Of a stretch of DNA of 64,000 nucleotides, positions 47,908-58,953 are shown piece by piece; within the stretch, counting starts at the first letter, position 1; each line of letters starts with the position of its first letter. Source of the stretch: Stomoxys calcitrans. Its lineage: Eukaryota > Arthropoda > Insecta > Diptera > Muscidae. The position numbers and the translations under genes are program-made. The notes beneath the pieces were generated by a model. It was not told the origin of the DNA. It saw only the letters and a list, made by a program, of their open reading frames with translations, and ran no database searches. Location of the stretch: the NCBI RefSeq assembly GCF_963082655.1, contig NC_081552.1, forward strand, positions 59,748,561 through 59,812,560, in the 5' to 3' direction.

Positions 47908-49606
47908 CTAGCTGACCCGGGCCCGCTCCGCTGCGCATTCTTTTACTTTATAAGGAACAAAAGTTTTCTTGGAATATTTATTTTGGACAATTAAAGAGCT
48001 TTTCGTGAGATACCATGCTACGAAAATAGTATATCGCTTGACTAACAGTGTAACAATATAAGAGCCTTTATCTGAATCCCATATGATCTTTATATGTCTA
48101 CGAATTTAAGTTTGGATGTAGGGTGTACTCCATTCTTAAAATACTCTAAATACCCGATATTCTCATGATATCTGTTCATGGGGTGTTTTCGGGGTTAAAG
48201 TGGTTCCCCAGACACTTGGCCCTGAAAAATATCAGCATCGTGCTCTTCTCTCAAATACCATTTATTTAAATCCCATATTGCCATTGGTTTTGAGGGGAGT
48301 TTACAGGATGAGGCGTCCCCCAAACACATGGCCCCAAAATAGCTTATCAAATTCGTTTTCTATTCTCAAATACCTTTCATTTGACCAACATTTTGGCATG
48401 GTCGAAAAATGTTTACCTTTGGGGGGTGTTTTTGGATATCAAATTCGTATTCTACTCCCAAATGCCTTTATTTGAACCCCATTGTTGCCATTGGTCTCAA
48501 AATTGGATATCAAATTCGTTTTATAATCTCATTGAAACTCCTTATTGCAAAAGTCAGCAAATATGTCCAGTTTAAGGTATTGGCCCTAAAAACTATGAAA
48601 ATTTAGTTCCACTCTCTTTACAACCCAAATTGCCTTGGTGAGCAAATACGTCCTATTTGGGGGTTGTTATGGTGGTGGGACGTCCCCTAGACAGTTGGTC
48701 CCTAATGTTGATTTAGATACGTGGACTACTTCCAAATACTATTAATTTGAGCCACATATTTCCATAGTCGGCAAACATAATCGGCTTGGAAGGTGTTTTG
48801 GGCGATGGGCGGCACTCCGTGAGTTGGCCTTGAAAATATATATCGGATTCGTGTTATACTCTAAAAACCCTTTTATTTGAGCCTCATATTGCAAAAGTCA
48901 GAAAATACTTACTGTTTGGGTGATGCTGTGGGGGTGGGGTGGCCCCATAGACACTTTTCCCAAATATTGATATCAGATTCGTGCTTTACTCCCAAAGACA
49001 TTTCTTTTGAGCTCCATATGGCTATGGTCGTAAATGCGTCCCCTTTGGGGGAGGTTTTTGGGGAGAGGCGGCCCCCCAAACACTTGGTCCCATATTTGGA
49101 TATCAGATTCGAATTCTACACTCAAACAACTTCTATTTGAGCGCCATATTTCCATGGTCAGAAAATAAGTCCTGTTTGGGTGGTGTTTTGGGGAAGGTGA
49201 GGACCCCCAGAAACGTGATCTCACATTTGGATATTAGATTCGTATTCTACTCACAAATACCTTTCATTTGAGTCCCATCTTGCCACGGTCGGTAAATATG
49301 TCCGATTTAGGGGTGTTTTGCGGGTTGGGGTGGTCCGTTTAACACTTAGTCCGACAATTGGATATCAGATACGTTTTCTTATCCTTAATGAATTTCGCTT
49401 AAATCGCACCACCAATCTCTGAGATCTGGCGTTTCGGAAAATTAGGGTAAGGGGGAGGGTCCGCCCCCCCTTCAGATATCAAAAAATGTAGTACCCTATT
49501 TTCACCATCGGATCATATGCACCATCTGTGAAAATTGCTAGAAAATCGGTTCAGCCGTTTCTGACTCAATAAGGAACACACAAACAAACCAACACAAATT
49601 GATTTT
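47908..49606 (-). mobile_element. Helitron-like family D, copy 4, both ends present
   Basis: The inverted 3' end CTAGCTGACCCGGGCCCG is flanked by an A on the plus strand, that is, CTAG|T in element orientation, as expected for Helitrons. Inverted repeats and the GGGTCCGCCCCCCC block follow. The 5' end CACAAATTGATTTTTATA is shared with the adjoining DINE-A. Coding capacity absent. Confidence 0.7.
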
Positions 49607-50615
49607 TATACCCTCCACCATAAGATGGGGGGTATACTAATTTCGTCATTCTGATTGTAACTACTCGAAAAATTCGTCTGCGACCCCATAAAGTATATAT
49701 ATTCTTGATCGTCGTGAAATTTTATAACGATCTAGCCATGTCCGTCCGTCTGTCTGTCGAAAACACGCTAACTTCCGAAGGAGTAAAGCTAGCCGCTTGA
49801 AATTTTGCACAAATACTTCTTATTAGTGTAGGTCAGTTGGTATTGTAAATGGGCCATATCGATCCATGGTTTGATATAGCTGCCATATAAACCGATCTTG
49901 GGTCTTGACTTCTTGAGCCTCTAGAGGGCGCAATTCTTATCCAATTTGAATTAATTTTGGCACTTAGTATTTTGTTATGATATCCAAAAACTGTGCCAAA
50001 TATGGTTCAAATCGGTTCAAAACCTGATATAGCTGTCATATAAACAGATCTGGGGACTTGACTTCTTGAGCTTCTAGAGGGCACAATTCCTATCCGATTT
50101 GGCTGAAATTTCGCAAGACGTTTTTTATTGTTACTTTCAACAACTATGTCAAATAAAGTACAAGTCGGTTCATATCCTAATATAGCTGCCATATAAACCG
50201 ATCTGGGATCTTGACTTCTTGAGCCTCTAGAGGTCGCAATTATTATCCGATTTGCCTGAAATTTTGTACGACGGATTCTCTCATGACCATTAACATACGT
50301 GTTTATTATGGTCTGAATCGGTCTATAGCGCGATACAGCTCCCATATAAATCGATCTCTCTATTTTACTTCTTGAGCCCACAAAGGGCGCAATTCTTATT
50401 CGAATTGGGTGACATTTTACACAGGTCTCCAACATATAATTTAATTGTGGTCCAAACCGGACCATATCTTGATATCGCTCTAATAGCAGAGCAAATCTTT
50501 TCTTATATCCTTTTTTTGCCTAAGAAGAGATGCCGGGAAAAGAACTCGACAAATGCGATCCATGGTGGAAGGTATATAAGATTCGGCCCGGCCGAACTTA
50601 GCACGCTTTTACTTT
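49603..50615 (+). mobile_element. DINE family A, complete
   Basis: 5' end, (TA)n, core with GTCCGTCCGTCTGTCTG, about four units, then the 3' hairpin and CTTTTACTTTTT. Confidence 0.88.
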
Positions 50616-50644
50616 TTTTAATTTAGTTTCGTCATAAGAGGAAG

Positions 50645-50828
50645 AACAATTAAAAGACTGCTATGTTCGGCCGGATCGAATCTTGGGAACCCACCACCAT
50701 TAATTTAGCTAAAAATCTCCCTCGATAAAAAATATATACACTTTATGGGGTCTTAAACTAATATTTTGAGGTGTTACAAATGGAATGACTACATTAGTAT
50801 ATTCCTATCCTATGGTGGTGGGTATAAA
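50645..50828 (-). mobile_element. DINE family C, 184-bp minimal copy
   Basis: The inverted 3' end (GTTCGGCCGGATCGAATC, TTGGGAACCCACCACC) is joined almost directly to the inverted 5' end (ATATATACACTTTATGGGG ... GGTGGTGGGTATAAAAA). The core microsatellite and all central repeats are deleted. Confidence 0.75.
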
Positions 50829-50984
50829 AACAAATAAATGTATAAACTGATTTATCTGGAGAAGTAATCTAAAAAGTGCGTTGGTTACAGTAATGGTAAG
50901 TGAAAATCTTATTTAGTGGTTGTAAAACTAATGAGACCTAGAGGCCTCTACATACTTTAAATATTGGCAATTCAAATTTGCCTA

Positions 50985-51098
50985 TGAACATTCCAATAAT
51001 GAACAGGGGAAAACTTCTCACATATCAATGACTGCTGTCCGATTCAAGTCTCAACTCAATAATAAGGGACCTCCTTTTTACAGCTGAGTCGGAAAGCC
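50985..51098 (-). mobile_element. tRNA-derived SINE, tail half
   Basis: GAACATTCCAATAATGAACAGG to CTGAGTCGGAAAGCC matches the 3' half of the SINE at 62344; the head is missing. Confidence 0.65.
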
Positions 51099-51205
51099 GT
51101 AACACCTCGAAATATTGATCGAGAGACCCAAAAAGGTATATATACTCTTGATTCTCCAGACATTCTGAGTAGATCTAGCCATGTCCATCGTTAACTCCGT
51201 CCCTT
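51099..51205 (+). mobile_element. DINE 5'/core fragment
   Basis: ACACCTCGAAATATTGATCG, then TATATATACTCTTGATTC and GATCTAGCCATGTCC: (TA) tract and 33-bp core only. Confidence 0.55.
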
Positions 51206-51225
51206 CCCATTGAAGCACTTCGCAT

Positions 51226-51884
51226 CGAAATCATGATAGCGGTCAAGTGCGGAAACTATTGTTTGTTTCGTTTACGGCGGCGCCGAGGTAGATAAAGTAG
51301 CTGACTATTTCAAAGCTAGGGTTCCCAACTTTCTCGATTTTCTTTATCTGGTCATTTCGTCATATCTCTATTTACTGCCACACCCATTTTCACTCATTCT
51401 CTTTCGATTCTGTTAAAGACTGCAGTTATTACTTCCGGTGACCGACCTATGATATCGATGTCATCGGCATAAGCGAGTAGCATGTGGTTGTTGCACATTA
51501 GTAATCTACTCGTAAATACCATTCGTTTGATATGGATATTGCCTAGGTTAGAGCACTTCACACTGAAGGGGATAATTTTCCCGCTAGGGGTGTCTCTGGG
51601 CCTTTGACCCAAAAAGGACTTCAGACTCGTGTTCATTGGGGCCAACCCACATCTACATACCAAATTTCGGCTAAATCGGAGCTGCGCCCTATAAAGAGTT
51701 TTCCCCTTTTCATGTCCTCCGCGCACCATCTGTATTAGTTACCAGATTTCCTTCTTTGTATCTGCAGGAGAATGTGCCCGCACCAAAGCTATCGCTTTGA
51801 TGTTTGATTTTTTGGCAAAATTTCCAGACTCCATTCTGACTCCTGTACACCTTAATTCGCTCACACTTACGTCTTTACGTTTCC
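51226..51884 (-). pseudogene. LINE copy 2, reverse transcriptase fragment
   Basis: The minus strand encodes MLLAYADDIDIIGRSPEVITAV (RT catalytic YADD at about 51450-51475). It also encodes an upstream linker (KFCQKIKHQ..., FSCRYKEGNLVT) and a GAEVDKVS-like downstream block near 51290 in other frames. Internal deletions remove much of the RT palm. Same LINE family as copy 1. Confidence 0.65.
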
Positions 51885-52577
51885 TTTTTGTACCCTCCAC
51901 CATAGGATGGGGTATACTAATTTTGTCATTCTGTTTGTTATACTTCAAAATATGCGTCTAAGATCCCAATAAAATATATATTGTCTTGAATGTCATGACA
52001 TTTTAAGTCGATCTAGCCATGCCCGTTCTTCTATCCATCCATCTTTCGAAGGAGAAAAGCTAGGAGCTTGAAATTTTGTATAAATCTTCTTATTAGTGTA
52101 GGTCGGTTGGGATTGTACTGTAAATGGGCTAAATCGGTTCATGTTTTGATATAGCTACCATAGAAACCGATCTTGTGTCTTGACTTCTTGAGCCTCTAAA
52201 GCGCGCAATTCCGATCCGATTTGGCTGAAATTTTGCACCTGGTTTTGGTACTGCGTTCAAATCGATTCATAGCTTGATATAGTTGCCATAAAAACCAATC
52301 TTGGGTCTTGACTGCTTGTGCTTTTACAAGGCGAAATTTTTATCCGATATGGCTGTAAGTTTGCACGTGGTGTTTAGTATGACTTCCCAAAACTGTACTA
52401 AGTATGATTCCATAACCTGATATAGCTGCCATATAAACCGGTCTCCCGATTAGACTTCTTCTTGAGCTTCAAAAGGGCGCAATTCTTATCCGATTTCGTT
52501 GAAATGTTGCACACACCGTTAAGGATTTACTTCCAGAATTTGTGTCAAGTATTGTCTAAATCAGTTCATAATCTGAT
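51885..52577 (+). mobile_element. DINE family A, diverged, 3'-truncated
   Basis: 5' end GTACCCTCCACCATAGG, core with CGATCTAGCCATGCCCG, a worn microsatellite and about three units. No 3' hairpin. It interrupts LINE copy 2. Confidence 0.75.
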
Positions 52578-52727
52578 TTAACCGTACTTGGGTACCACAA
52601 TGTTTATGATGAAATCTGGTGCTGCTAACTACCATGTTCTTTGCCGCCACGCAATGCATTAGCCTCAACCATTTATCGGCCGTTGTATTGTGGTGGAAAC
52701 ATTTTCCGATTGTTAGGCCAAAGATAT
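52578..52727 (-). pseudogene. LINE copy 2, endonuclease fragment
   Basis: Minus-strand WLRLMHCVAAKNMVVSSTRF resembles the late APE endonuclease block LRLIDFAA.KNMVV.ST.F of this LINE group. Both sides are DINE-A insertions. Confidence 0.6.
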
Positions 52728-53583
52728 TTTTATACCCTCCACCATAGGATGGGGGGTATACTAATTTCGTCATTCCGTTTGTAACTACTCGAAATATTCG
52801 TCTGAGACCCCATAAAGTATATATATTCTTGATCGTTGCGACATTCTATGTTGATCTAGCCATGTCCGTCCGTCTGTCGAAAGCACGCTAACTTCCGAAG
52901 GAGTAAAGCTAGCCGCTTGAAATTTTGCATAAACACTTCTTATTAGTGTAGGTCGGTTTGTATTGTAAATGGGCCACATCGGTCCATGTTTTGATATAGC
53001 TGCCATATAACCCGATCTTGGGTCTTGACTTCTTGAGCCTCTACAGTGCGCAATTCTTATCCGATTGGAATGAAATTTTGCGTGTGATATTTTGTTATAA
53101 TATCCAAAAACTGTACCAAGTATGGTTCAAATCGGTTCATAACCTGATATAGCTGTCTTATAAACAGATCTGGGGACTTGACTTCTTTAGCTTCTAGAGG
53201 GCGCAATTATTATCCGATTTGCTGAAATTTTTTACGTCGGATCCTCTCATGACATTCAACATACGTCTTTATTATGGTCTGAATCGGTCTATAGCCCGAT
53301 ACAGCTCCCATATAAATCGATCTCTTTATTTTACATCTTAAGCCCCCAAAGGGCGCAATTCTCATTCGAATTGGCTGACATTTTACACAGGTCTCCAACA
53401 TATAATTTAATTGTGGTCCAAACCGGACCATTTCTTGATATCGCTCTAATAGCAGAGCAAATCTTTTCTTATATCCTTTTTTGCCTAAGAAGAGATGCAG
53501 GAAAAAGAACTCGACAAATGCGATCCATAGTAGAGTGTATATAAGATTCGGCCCGGCTGAACATAGCACGCTTTTCCTTGTTT
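52728..53583 (+). mobile_element. DINE family A, complete
   Basis: 5' end to 3' hairpin (ATTCGGCCCGGCTGAACA, one arm mutated) and CTTTTCCTTGTT; about three units. Interrupts the endonuclease of LINE copy 2. Confidence 0.85.
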
Positions 53584-53742
53584 TCCCTATCTTTGCATTA
53601 ATATCTCCCAGAACGATTATTATTAAAGCTGGAGACAAGGTGTTTCAGTCTCCGACTGACCACAAAGCCACAGCTAAATTAATGCCTCGTGTCATGACAG
53701 CTAGAACATTGTTCGTTACAGTTTGGTGTTGTTGTTACGCCA
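53584..53742 (-). pseudogene. LINE copy 2, endonuclease fragment
   Basis: Minus-strand IIVLGDINAKIGK is the D-x-N endonuclease core (cf. VLGDFNAKVG). It is preceded, after a deletion, by CGFVVSRRLKHLVS. It ends at the Transib-2 insertion. Confidence 0.65.
53738..53742. repeat. Transib-2 target-site duplication, left
   Basis: CGCCA, repeated at 56980-56984 immediately outside the other end. Confidence 0.88.
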
Positions 53743-54128
53743 CACATTGGTTCAAGTTCATTGAACGAGCGGCTAAAAATAGAAGAAGTTGTCGAAGGAC
53801 AATGAAACTTGGCACATAGGCATTTTTTGTTTGAATCAAGAAAAAATGGAAAAATCAAAATGATCCGCCCACTTTTACGCCCACCTCCCATACAAAGTAA
53901 AAATTAAATTTTGACCTACGGCATTGTTTTTTGGCACATAGCATTTTTAAACACTCAGAATCATTTGTGTGAAATTTGAAAAATATCCGCCCACTTTTAA
54001 TTTTTAATGCATCAATTCAATTTTCACAAAAAGTAATTATTATAATTGTAGAATGGGCTCCTGAAAATATATACCTGATCCGCCCACTTTTACGGCCACC
54101 TCCCATAGAAAAAACATGAATAAATAAA

Positions 54129-56094
54129 TTAAGCATAGTCTTTTAATAATTTTTTAACATCATTATCGTACTCCAATTTTTTGATTTGCAGCTTTGAGCG
54201 AAATCTATTTATAAATGGGTCTGAAGACAATAAAAGGTTATGCATTACATCTTCATTAGTGGCTACACGTCCAATTCTTCGCGAATGATGTAATCTATAG
54301 GCTCTATAATCTTTATTCCTCGCTTCCTGAGCTTCTTCGGACAGCATACCTGATACAAACAATCAATTAAAATGTAAAAAATGAAAATTAAATCATTGAA
54401 TAAGGGCCTTTAAATAGAGACATACCTATTGGCAGAATAGCTTCTGCTATAATTTTGCTACCATGCACCAGAATCTTATGCACAGTTACAGGCATGTAGT
54501 ACCAGCCATAGAGATCAACAAACAACTTGGCAGTATCCATGCAATATATATGAAATTTGCTAGTGTCGACTGCTGCATTACAATTTATTGCGGCCAAAAT
54601 AATTTTAAATCTATGTATTAACTCTTCTTTTATTCCAATTACGTCTGCAGTTTTGGCTGGATTTTCGAAAAACCTTCTTGCCGTATTGCCATCGTTTGTT
54701 GTGCCCATACCTTGCTTCACCGCGTCCACATTTATGCCCAGTGTCAACTTTAATCTCTTCCCAATTTCAGCTTTATTTGCCGCCATTTCAATTTTTGTGT
54801 AACTATCTGTTCTCCATTTTTTGAAACTTAGACGGTAAGAAATGTGCAGAATGCACTCCATAAATTTGTTTCTCGCATGCAAGGGAGAAATACCAAACGC
54901 AACTGCTTCTTCCGAACATTTCCTCAAAATCACCGCATCTAAATTATTCATTTCTGTGGGCTTTGCTCCACATATGAAGCAAACCGCCATAGATGAACTT
55001 CCAGAAATCGTAGTAGCTACTTTCCCATCAATCATTGTTAATTTCAGTGTGTGAGAAATATTGAAGTTTCTGCTATGCAATTCAACGACAGTATTTCTTA
55101 AATTTTTTATTTCGTCATTAACACGACTGACCTCTGAATTTATAACTTCAGCTGTTTCTTGTATAAATTCAAATTTTAACGGTCGGCAAAATCTAGTTGA
55201 TGATGGCTCTGTATTTCTCCAGCACATTGTTGACATATTATTACGCTCTGTGAGGGTCAATGGAACAAGTGACGTTAAGAACATATATTTATCGGAGTCA
55301 TTTGGATCTGTGAATTTTTGATGGTATTCACTGTGTCCCGAACTTCCGTCACAGCCCCATTTTGAGAACATTTGCAGTTCGTTGGGGAGTTCTGTCACCT
55401 CATTCTCGGTTTTTGTCATCAAAATCCTGGTTACTGTATGATCTAATAACTGTTGTAGAGAAACTTTGCTACAACTTTCTTGCACCTGAACATTTGCAGG
55501 ATAGCATTTTTTTTTTGCTTCCAGTACCTGATGGTAGGATGGGTAAATGTCGAATCCAATTTCTCTAGCTGAACTGCGCAAAACCTCATATTGATGCTTT
55601 GACAACGAAGCATCAAGTATCAGCCCAAGTGCCTTCTCCGGGGTGAACGCCTTAATGGATTTGTCTAAACACTCACTTTTTTTTGCGGCAGACGATATCA
55701 ACACCATTGAGGTGTTTTCACAAAAATCTTGTACCTTTGTCCTCTTTGTTCGCGGTTGGCAATCCTCGAAGGCTTTTGCTGGACGTCCACGTTTAACCAT
55801 ATTTGAACAGCTTGGTGCTTCATTGTTTGCGGTATATTTGCACACTTTGTAGACATTTTTCAGCCAATTTTCATTAAGATCAAGAAATCTGGTTTTTATG
55901 CGTCTTGCTTTTTGCCATCTATCTTTGAACTTTGTAAAAAAGTTTTTTTTCAAAAATCCAGTAAAGACTTCAACATCCTCAGCAGTCATTCCTTCATTGC
56001 TATTTGCAATGACTTCGACAGTAACATCAATATCACTGTTGTTATCAATTAATATTTCGCAAATATTTAAATAAGAAATTGTTACATTTTCCAT
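54129..56094 (-). CDS. Transib-2 transposase (RAG1-like DDE), two exons, apparently intact
   Basis: Predicted 629-residue DNA transposase, nuclear. Exon 1 is 56094-54426 (556 codons plus one base); a 76-bp GT-AG intron (54425-54350) follows, then exon 2 (54349-54129). Splicing makes PI-G-MLSEEAQEARNKD. Features in order: KRGRPAKAFE at 101-110 (cf. GRP motif of the RAG1 nonamer-binding domain), KWGCDGSSGHSEY with catalytic Asp 249, LTMIDGK with Asp 356, CFIC (C372, C375), GTTNDGNTARRFF near 464, TVHKILVHG (H539, H544) completing the zinc site, and SEEAQEA (561/562) with the third acidic residue. All key residues are present and I see no stop or frameshift. About one third identical to the Transib-1 protein by eye, so a separate family. 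Without splicing the frame ends 12 codons on and loses the last acidic residue. Confidence 0.93.
54350..54425 (-). other. Transposase intron, 76 bp
   Basis: Donor GTATGT at 54425, acceptor TATCAG ending at 54350; AT-rich, a typical fly intron length. It sits just before the third catalytic residue. The Transib-1 gene has no intron at this point (its LPLGELTEEAQES is continuous). Confidence 0.85.
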
Positions 56095-56965
56095 AATTAA
56101 TAAAATTAAATCTTGATATCACTTAAAAACACACCTCTTATCACTGCACTTGCCAATGTAATGTCAATTAGCATATCAATAATATTAGAAATGTATACCC
56201 AAAAGCAGAAATTTAAATCAGAAACTGTATATTGTTGTTGGTACTTAATGTATTACTTATTAAGCTCTAACGGAAAAGATTTTGTGCAATAAAGAGAGCA
56301 AGACATAATGTGTAGTTGTTATTGCATGCAACAACATAATAAATGAATGATAACACAGCACCTAATAGTCTATCGCTTGATCTTCTATTGTTGTTAACAG
56401 TAAAGAATTATGGCAACAACAACAACAAGCATGAACGAAAATTCACGTTTTCTTACTTTATCACTTTATAGTTTTTACTGTTTCTTTTGGAAAGGAGCAG
56501 GTATGAGCAGCTGAATTTTTTTTTAGCTTTTAGCTGAGACTTCAAGCTGTAATTTGACGTCTTTCGTTAAACAGCGCTCCACAGCGCTAAAAACATGCAG
56601 TCCACTGAAGTTGATGAACATTGAAATTTTGATGTTGTTTATATTTTGTTCTACGAAATTTTTTATGTGGCACTTTTTCCAACTTTTTTTAATGCAAATC
56701 TCATCTATGACAATTGCCATTTACGAAAATATACAACAAAGTCAAATGATAAGTTTACTGTGATTGTACCAAAAGATTGAATATACAGTAAATTTGCATG
56801 CCATTTTAAACAAGCGAACATATATGAACTTGGAGCGTGTCTGTCCAAAGAAATACTAAATATATCAGCCTAATATTACGGAATCATAATATTCAACTAT
56901 CTGACAACAAAATACCAAAAAATTATCCAAATCGGCGAACATGAAAAAAATGAATTTCGGCCACT
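56095..56965 (-). promoter_or_regulatory. Transib-2 5' region upstream of the transposase
   Basis: About 870 bp of unique AT-rich DNA between the ATG and the right terminus, expected to hold promoter and leader. CAACAACAACAACAA near 56413 and a GCGCTCCACAGCGC palindrome near 56572 are visible. No promoter motif is assigned. Confidence 0.35.
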
Positions 56966-56979
56966 CTTGAACCAATGTG

Positions 56980-57115
56980 CGCCATTCCCAATTCGTCACA
57001 CTTCCTGTAAGGCGGTAATATCTGCCTTGTACTTTTCCAATACATCCACCAGTGCCTTAACTGCAAGTTCTCTATAAAGAGTTCAGATGTTCCAGTCGCA
57101 GATCCGCAAATAATA
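56980..57115 (-). pseudogene. LINE copy 2, start of endonuclease
   Basis: Minus-strand ICDWNI.TLYRELAVKALVDVLEKYKADITALQEV resembles the beginning of the endonuclease (W-N-V-R-T-L...ALQE.RW). It continues into 53742 once Transib-2 is removed. The first five bases are the right target duplication. Confidence 0.7.
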
Positions 57116-57119
57116 GCAA

Positions 57120-58574
57120 TAAAATGGGGGGTATCCTAATTTCGTCATTCTGTTTGTAACTACTCGAAATATTCGTCTGAGACCCCATAAAGTATATATA
57201 TTCTTGATCGTCGCGACATTTTATGTCGATCTAGCCATGTCCGTCCGTCTGTCTGTCGAAAGCACGCTAACTTCCGAAGGAGTAAAACTAGCCGCTTGCA
57301 ATTTTGCACAAATACTTCTTATTGGTGTAGGTCGGTTGGAATGGTAAATGGGCCATATCGGTCCATGTTTTGATATAGCTGCCATATAAACCGATCTTGG
57401 GTCTTGACTTCTTGAGTCTCTAGAGTACGCAATTTTGATCCGATTGGGATGAAATTTTGCATGACGTGTTTTGTTATGATAGCCAACAACTGTGCCAAGT
57501 ATGGTTCAAATCGGTTTATAAACTGATATAGCTGTCATATAAACCGATCTTGGGTCATGACTTCTTGAGCCTCTAGAGTGCGCAATTCTTATCCGATTGG
57601 AATGAAATTTTGCACGACGTGTTTTGTTATTATATCCAACAATTTTGCCTAGTATGGTTCACATCGGTCTATAACCATATATAGCTGCCATATAAACCGA
57701 TCTGGGGTCTTGACTTCTTGAGCCTCTAGAGTGCGCAATTCTTATCCAATTGGAATGAAATTTTGCACGACGTGTTTCGTTACGATATCCAACAACTGTG
57801 CCAAGTATGGTTCAAATCGGTCCATAACCTTATATAGCTGTCATATAAACCCATCTTGGGTCTTGACTTCTTGATCCTCTAGAGGGCGCAATTCTTATCC
57901 AATTTGAATGAATTTTGGCACGTAGTATTTTGTTATGATATCCAACAACTGTGCCAAATATGGTTCAAATCGGTTCATAACCTGATATAGCTGTCATATA
58001 AACAGATCTGGGGACTTTATTTCTTGAGCTTCTAGAGGGCTCAATTTCTATCCGATTTGGCTGAAATTTCGCAAGACGTTTTTTATTGTTACTTTCAACA
58101 ACTATGTCATATAAAGTACAAGTCGGTTCACAACCTGATGTAGCTGCCTTATTAACCGATCTGGGATCTTAACTTCTTGAGCCTCTAGAGGTCGCAATTA
58201 TTATCCGATTTGCCTGAAATTTTGTACGACGGATTCTCTCATGACAATTAACATACGTGTTTATTATGGTCTGAATCGGTCTATAGCCCGATACAGCTCC
58301 CATATCAATCGATTTCTCTATTTTACTTCTTGAACGCACAAAGGGCGCAATTCTTATTCGAATTGGCTGACATTTTACACAGGTCTCCAACATATAATTT
58401 AATTGTGGTCTAAACCGGATCATATCTTTATATCGCTCTAATAGCAGAGCAAATCTTTTCTTATATCCTTTTTTGCCTAAGGAGAGATGCCGGGAGAAGA
58501 ACTCGGCAAATGCGATCCATGGTGGAGGTTATATAAGATTCGGCCCGGCCGAACTTAGCATGCTTTTACTTGTT
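57120..58574 (+). mobile_element. DINE family A, nearly complete
   Basis: Missing only the first bases of the 5' end (begins AAAATGGGGGGTATCC). (TA)n, core, GTCCGTCCGTCTGTCTG, about seven units, perfect hairpin, CTTTTACTTGTT. Confidence 0.88.
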
Positions 58575-58646
58575 AATTTTTTTTTTTGAGCAGGAAGTTT
58601 CAGTGACTTCTATAGTGTAATTTTTGCTCCTCAGCTCTTACTTAAT

Positions 58647-58953
58647 TACTTAATTTCCCATGAACATTCCATTTAGTAACAAGTAATACTTCTCTCATAT
58701 CAATGAGTACAGTTCGATAAAATTTTAAGCTCAATGATAAGGGCTTTTTTTTATGCCGAGTCCGAAGGGCTTGCCGCATAGCAACACCACTTGGTAGAGA
58801 AGATTTAACATGGCAGGATACCTCGCAGATGTTGCCAACATTAGTAAGGGGAAAACTACCTCTGTTTTTCTGATATACACCGGGATTTGAACCCAGGCGT
58901 TCGGTGTCATAAGCAGACACGCTAACTTCTGCGCCACGGTGGCCTCCGCTACG
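58647..58953 (-). mobile_element. tRNA-derived SINE with target duplication
   Basis: Inverted head: GGTGGC...GTGGCGCAGAAGTTAGCG (A-box-like) and CCTGGGTTCAAATCCCGG (B-box-like) in element orientation, then the SINE body. Flanked by CAGCTCTTACTTAAT (58632-58646) and CAGCTCTTGCTTAAT (58954-58968), an imperfect 15-bp duplication within LINE copy 3. Confidence 0.8.

Larger units (their letters stand above)
53743..56979 (-). mobile_element. Transib-2: complete 3.2-kb Transib transposon
   Basis: Ends are CACATTGGTTCAAG in inverted orientation (53743-53756 and 56966-56979), flanked by CGCCA duplications. Removing element and one duplication rejoins the LINE endonuclease. It encodes one RAG1-related transposase. 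The left subterminal region has direct repeats of ATCCGCCCACTTTTA (53862, 53985, 54077). Confidence 0.93.

Noticed and set aside
56572..56590. GCGCTCCACAGCGC as a possible internal Transib end (contains CACAG)
   Set aside because: No inverted partner or 5-bp duplication; the true ends at 53743 and 56979 have both.
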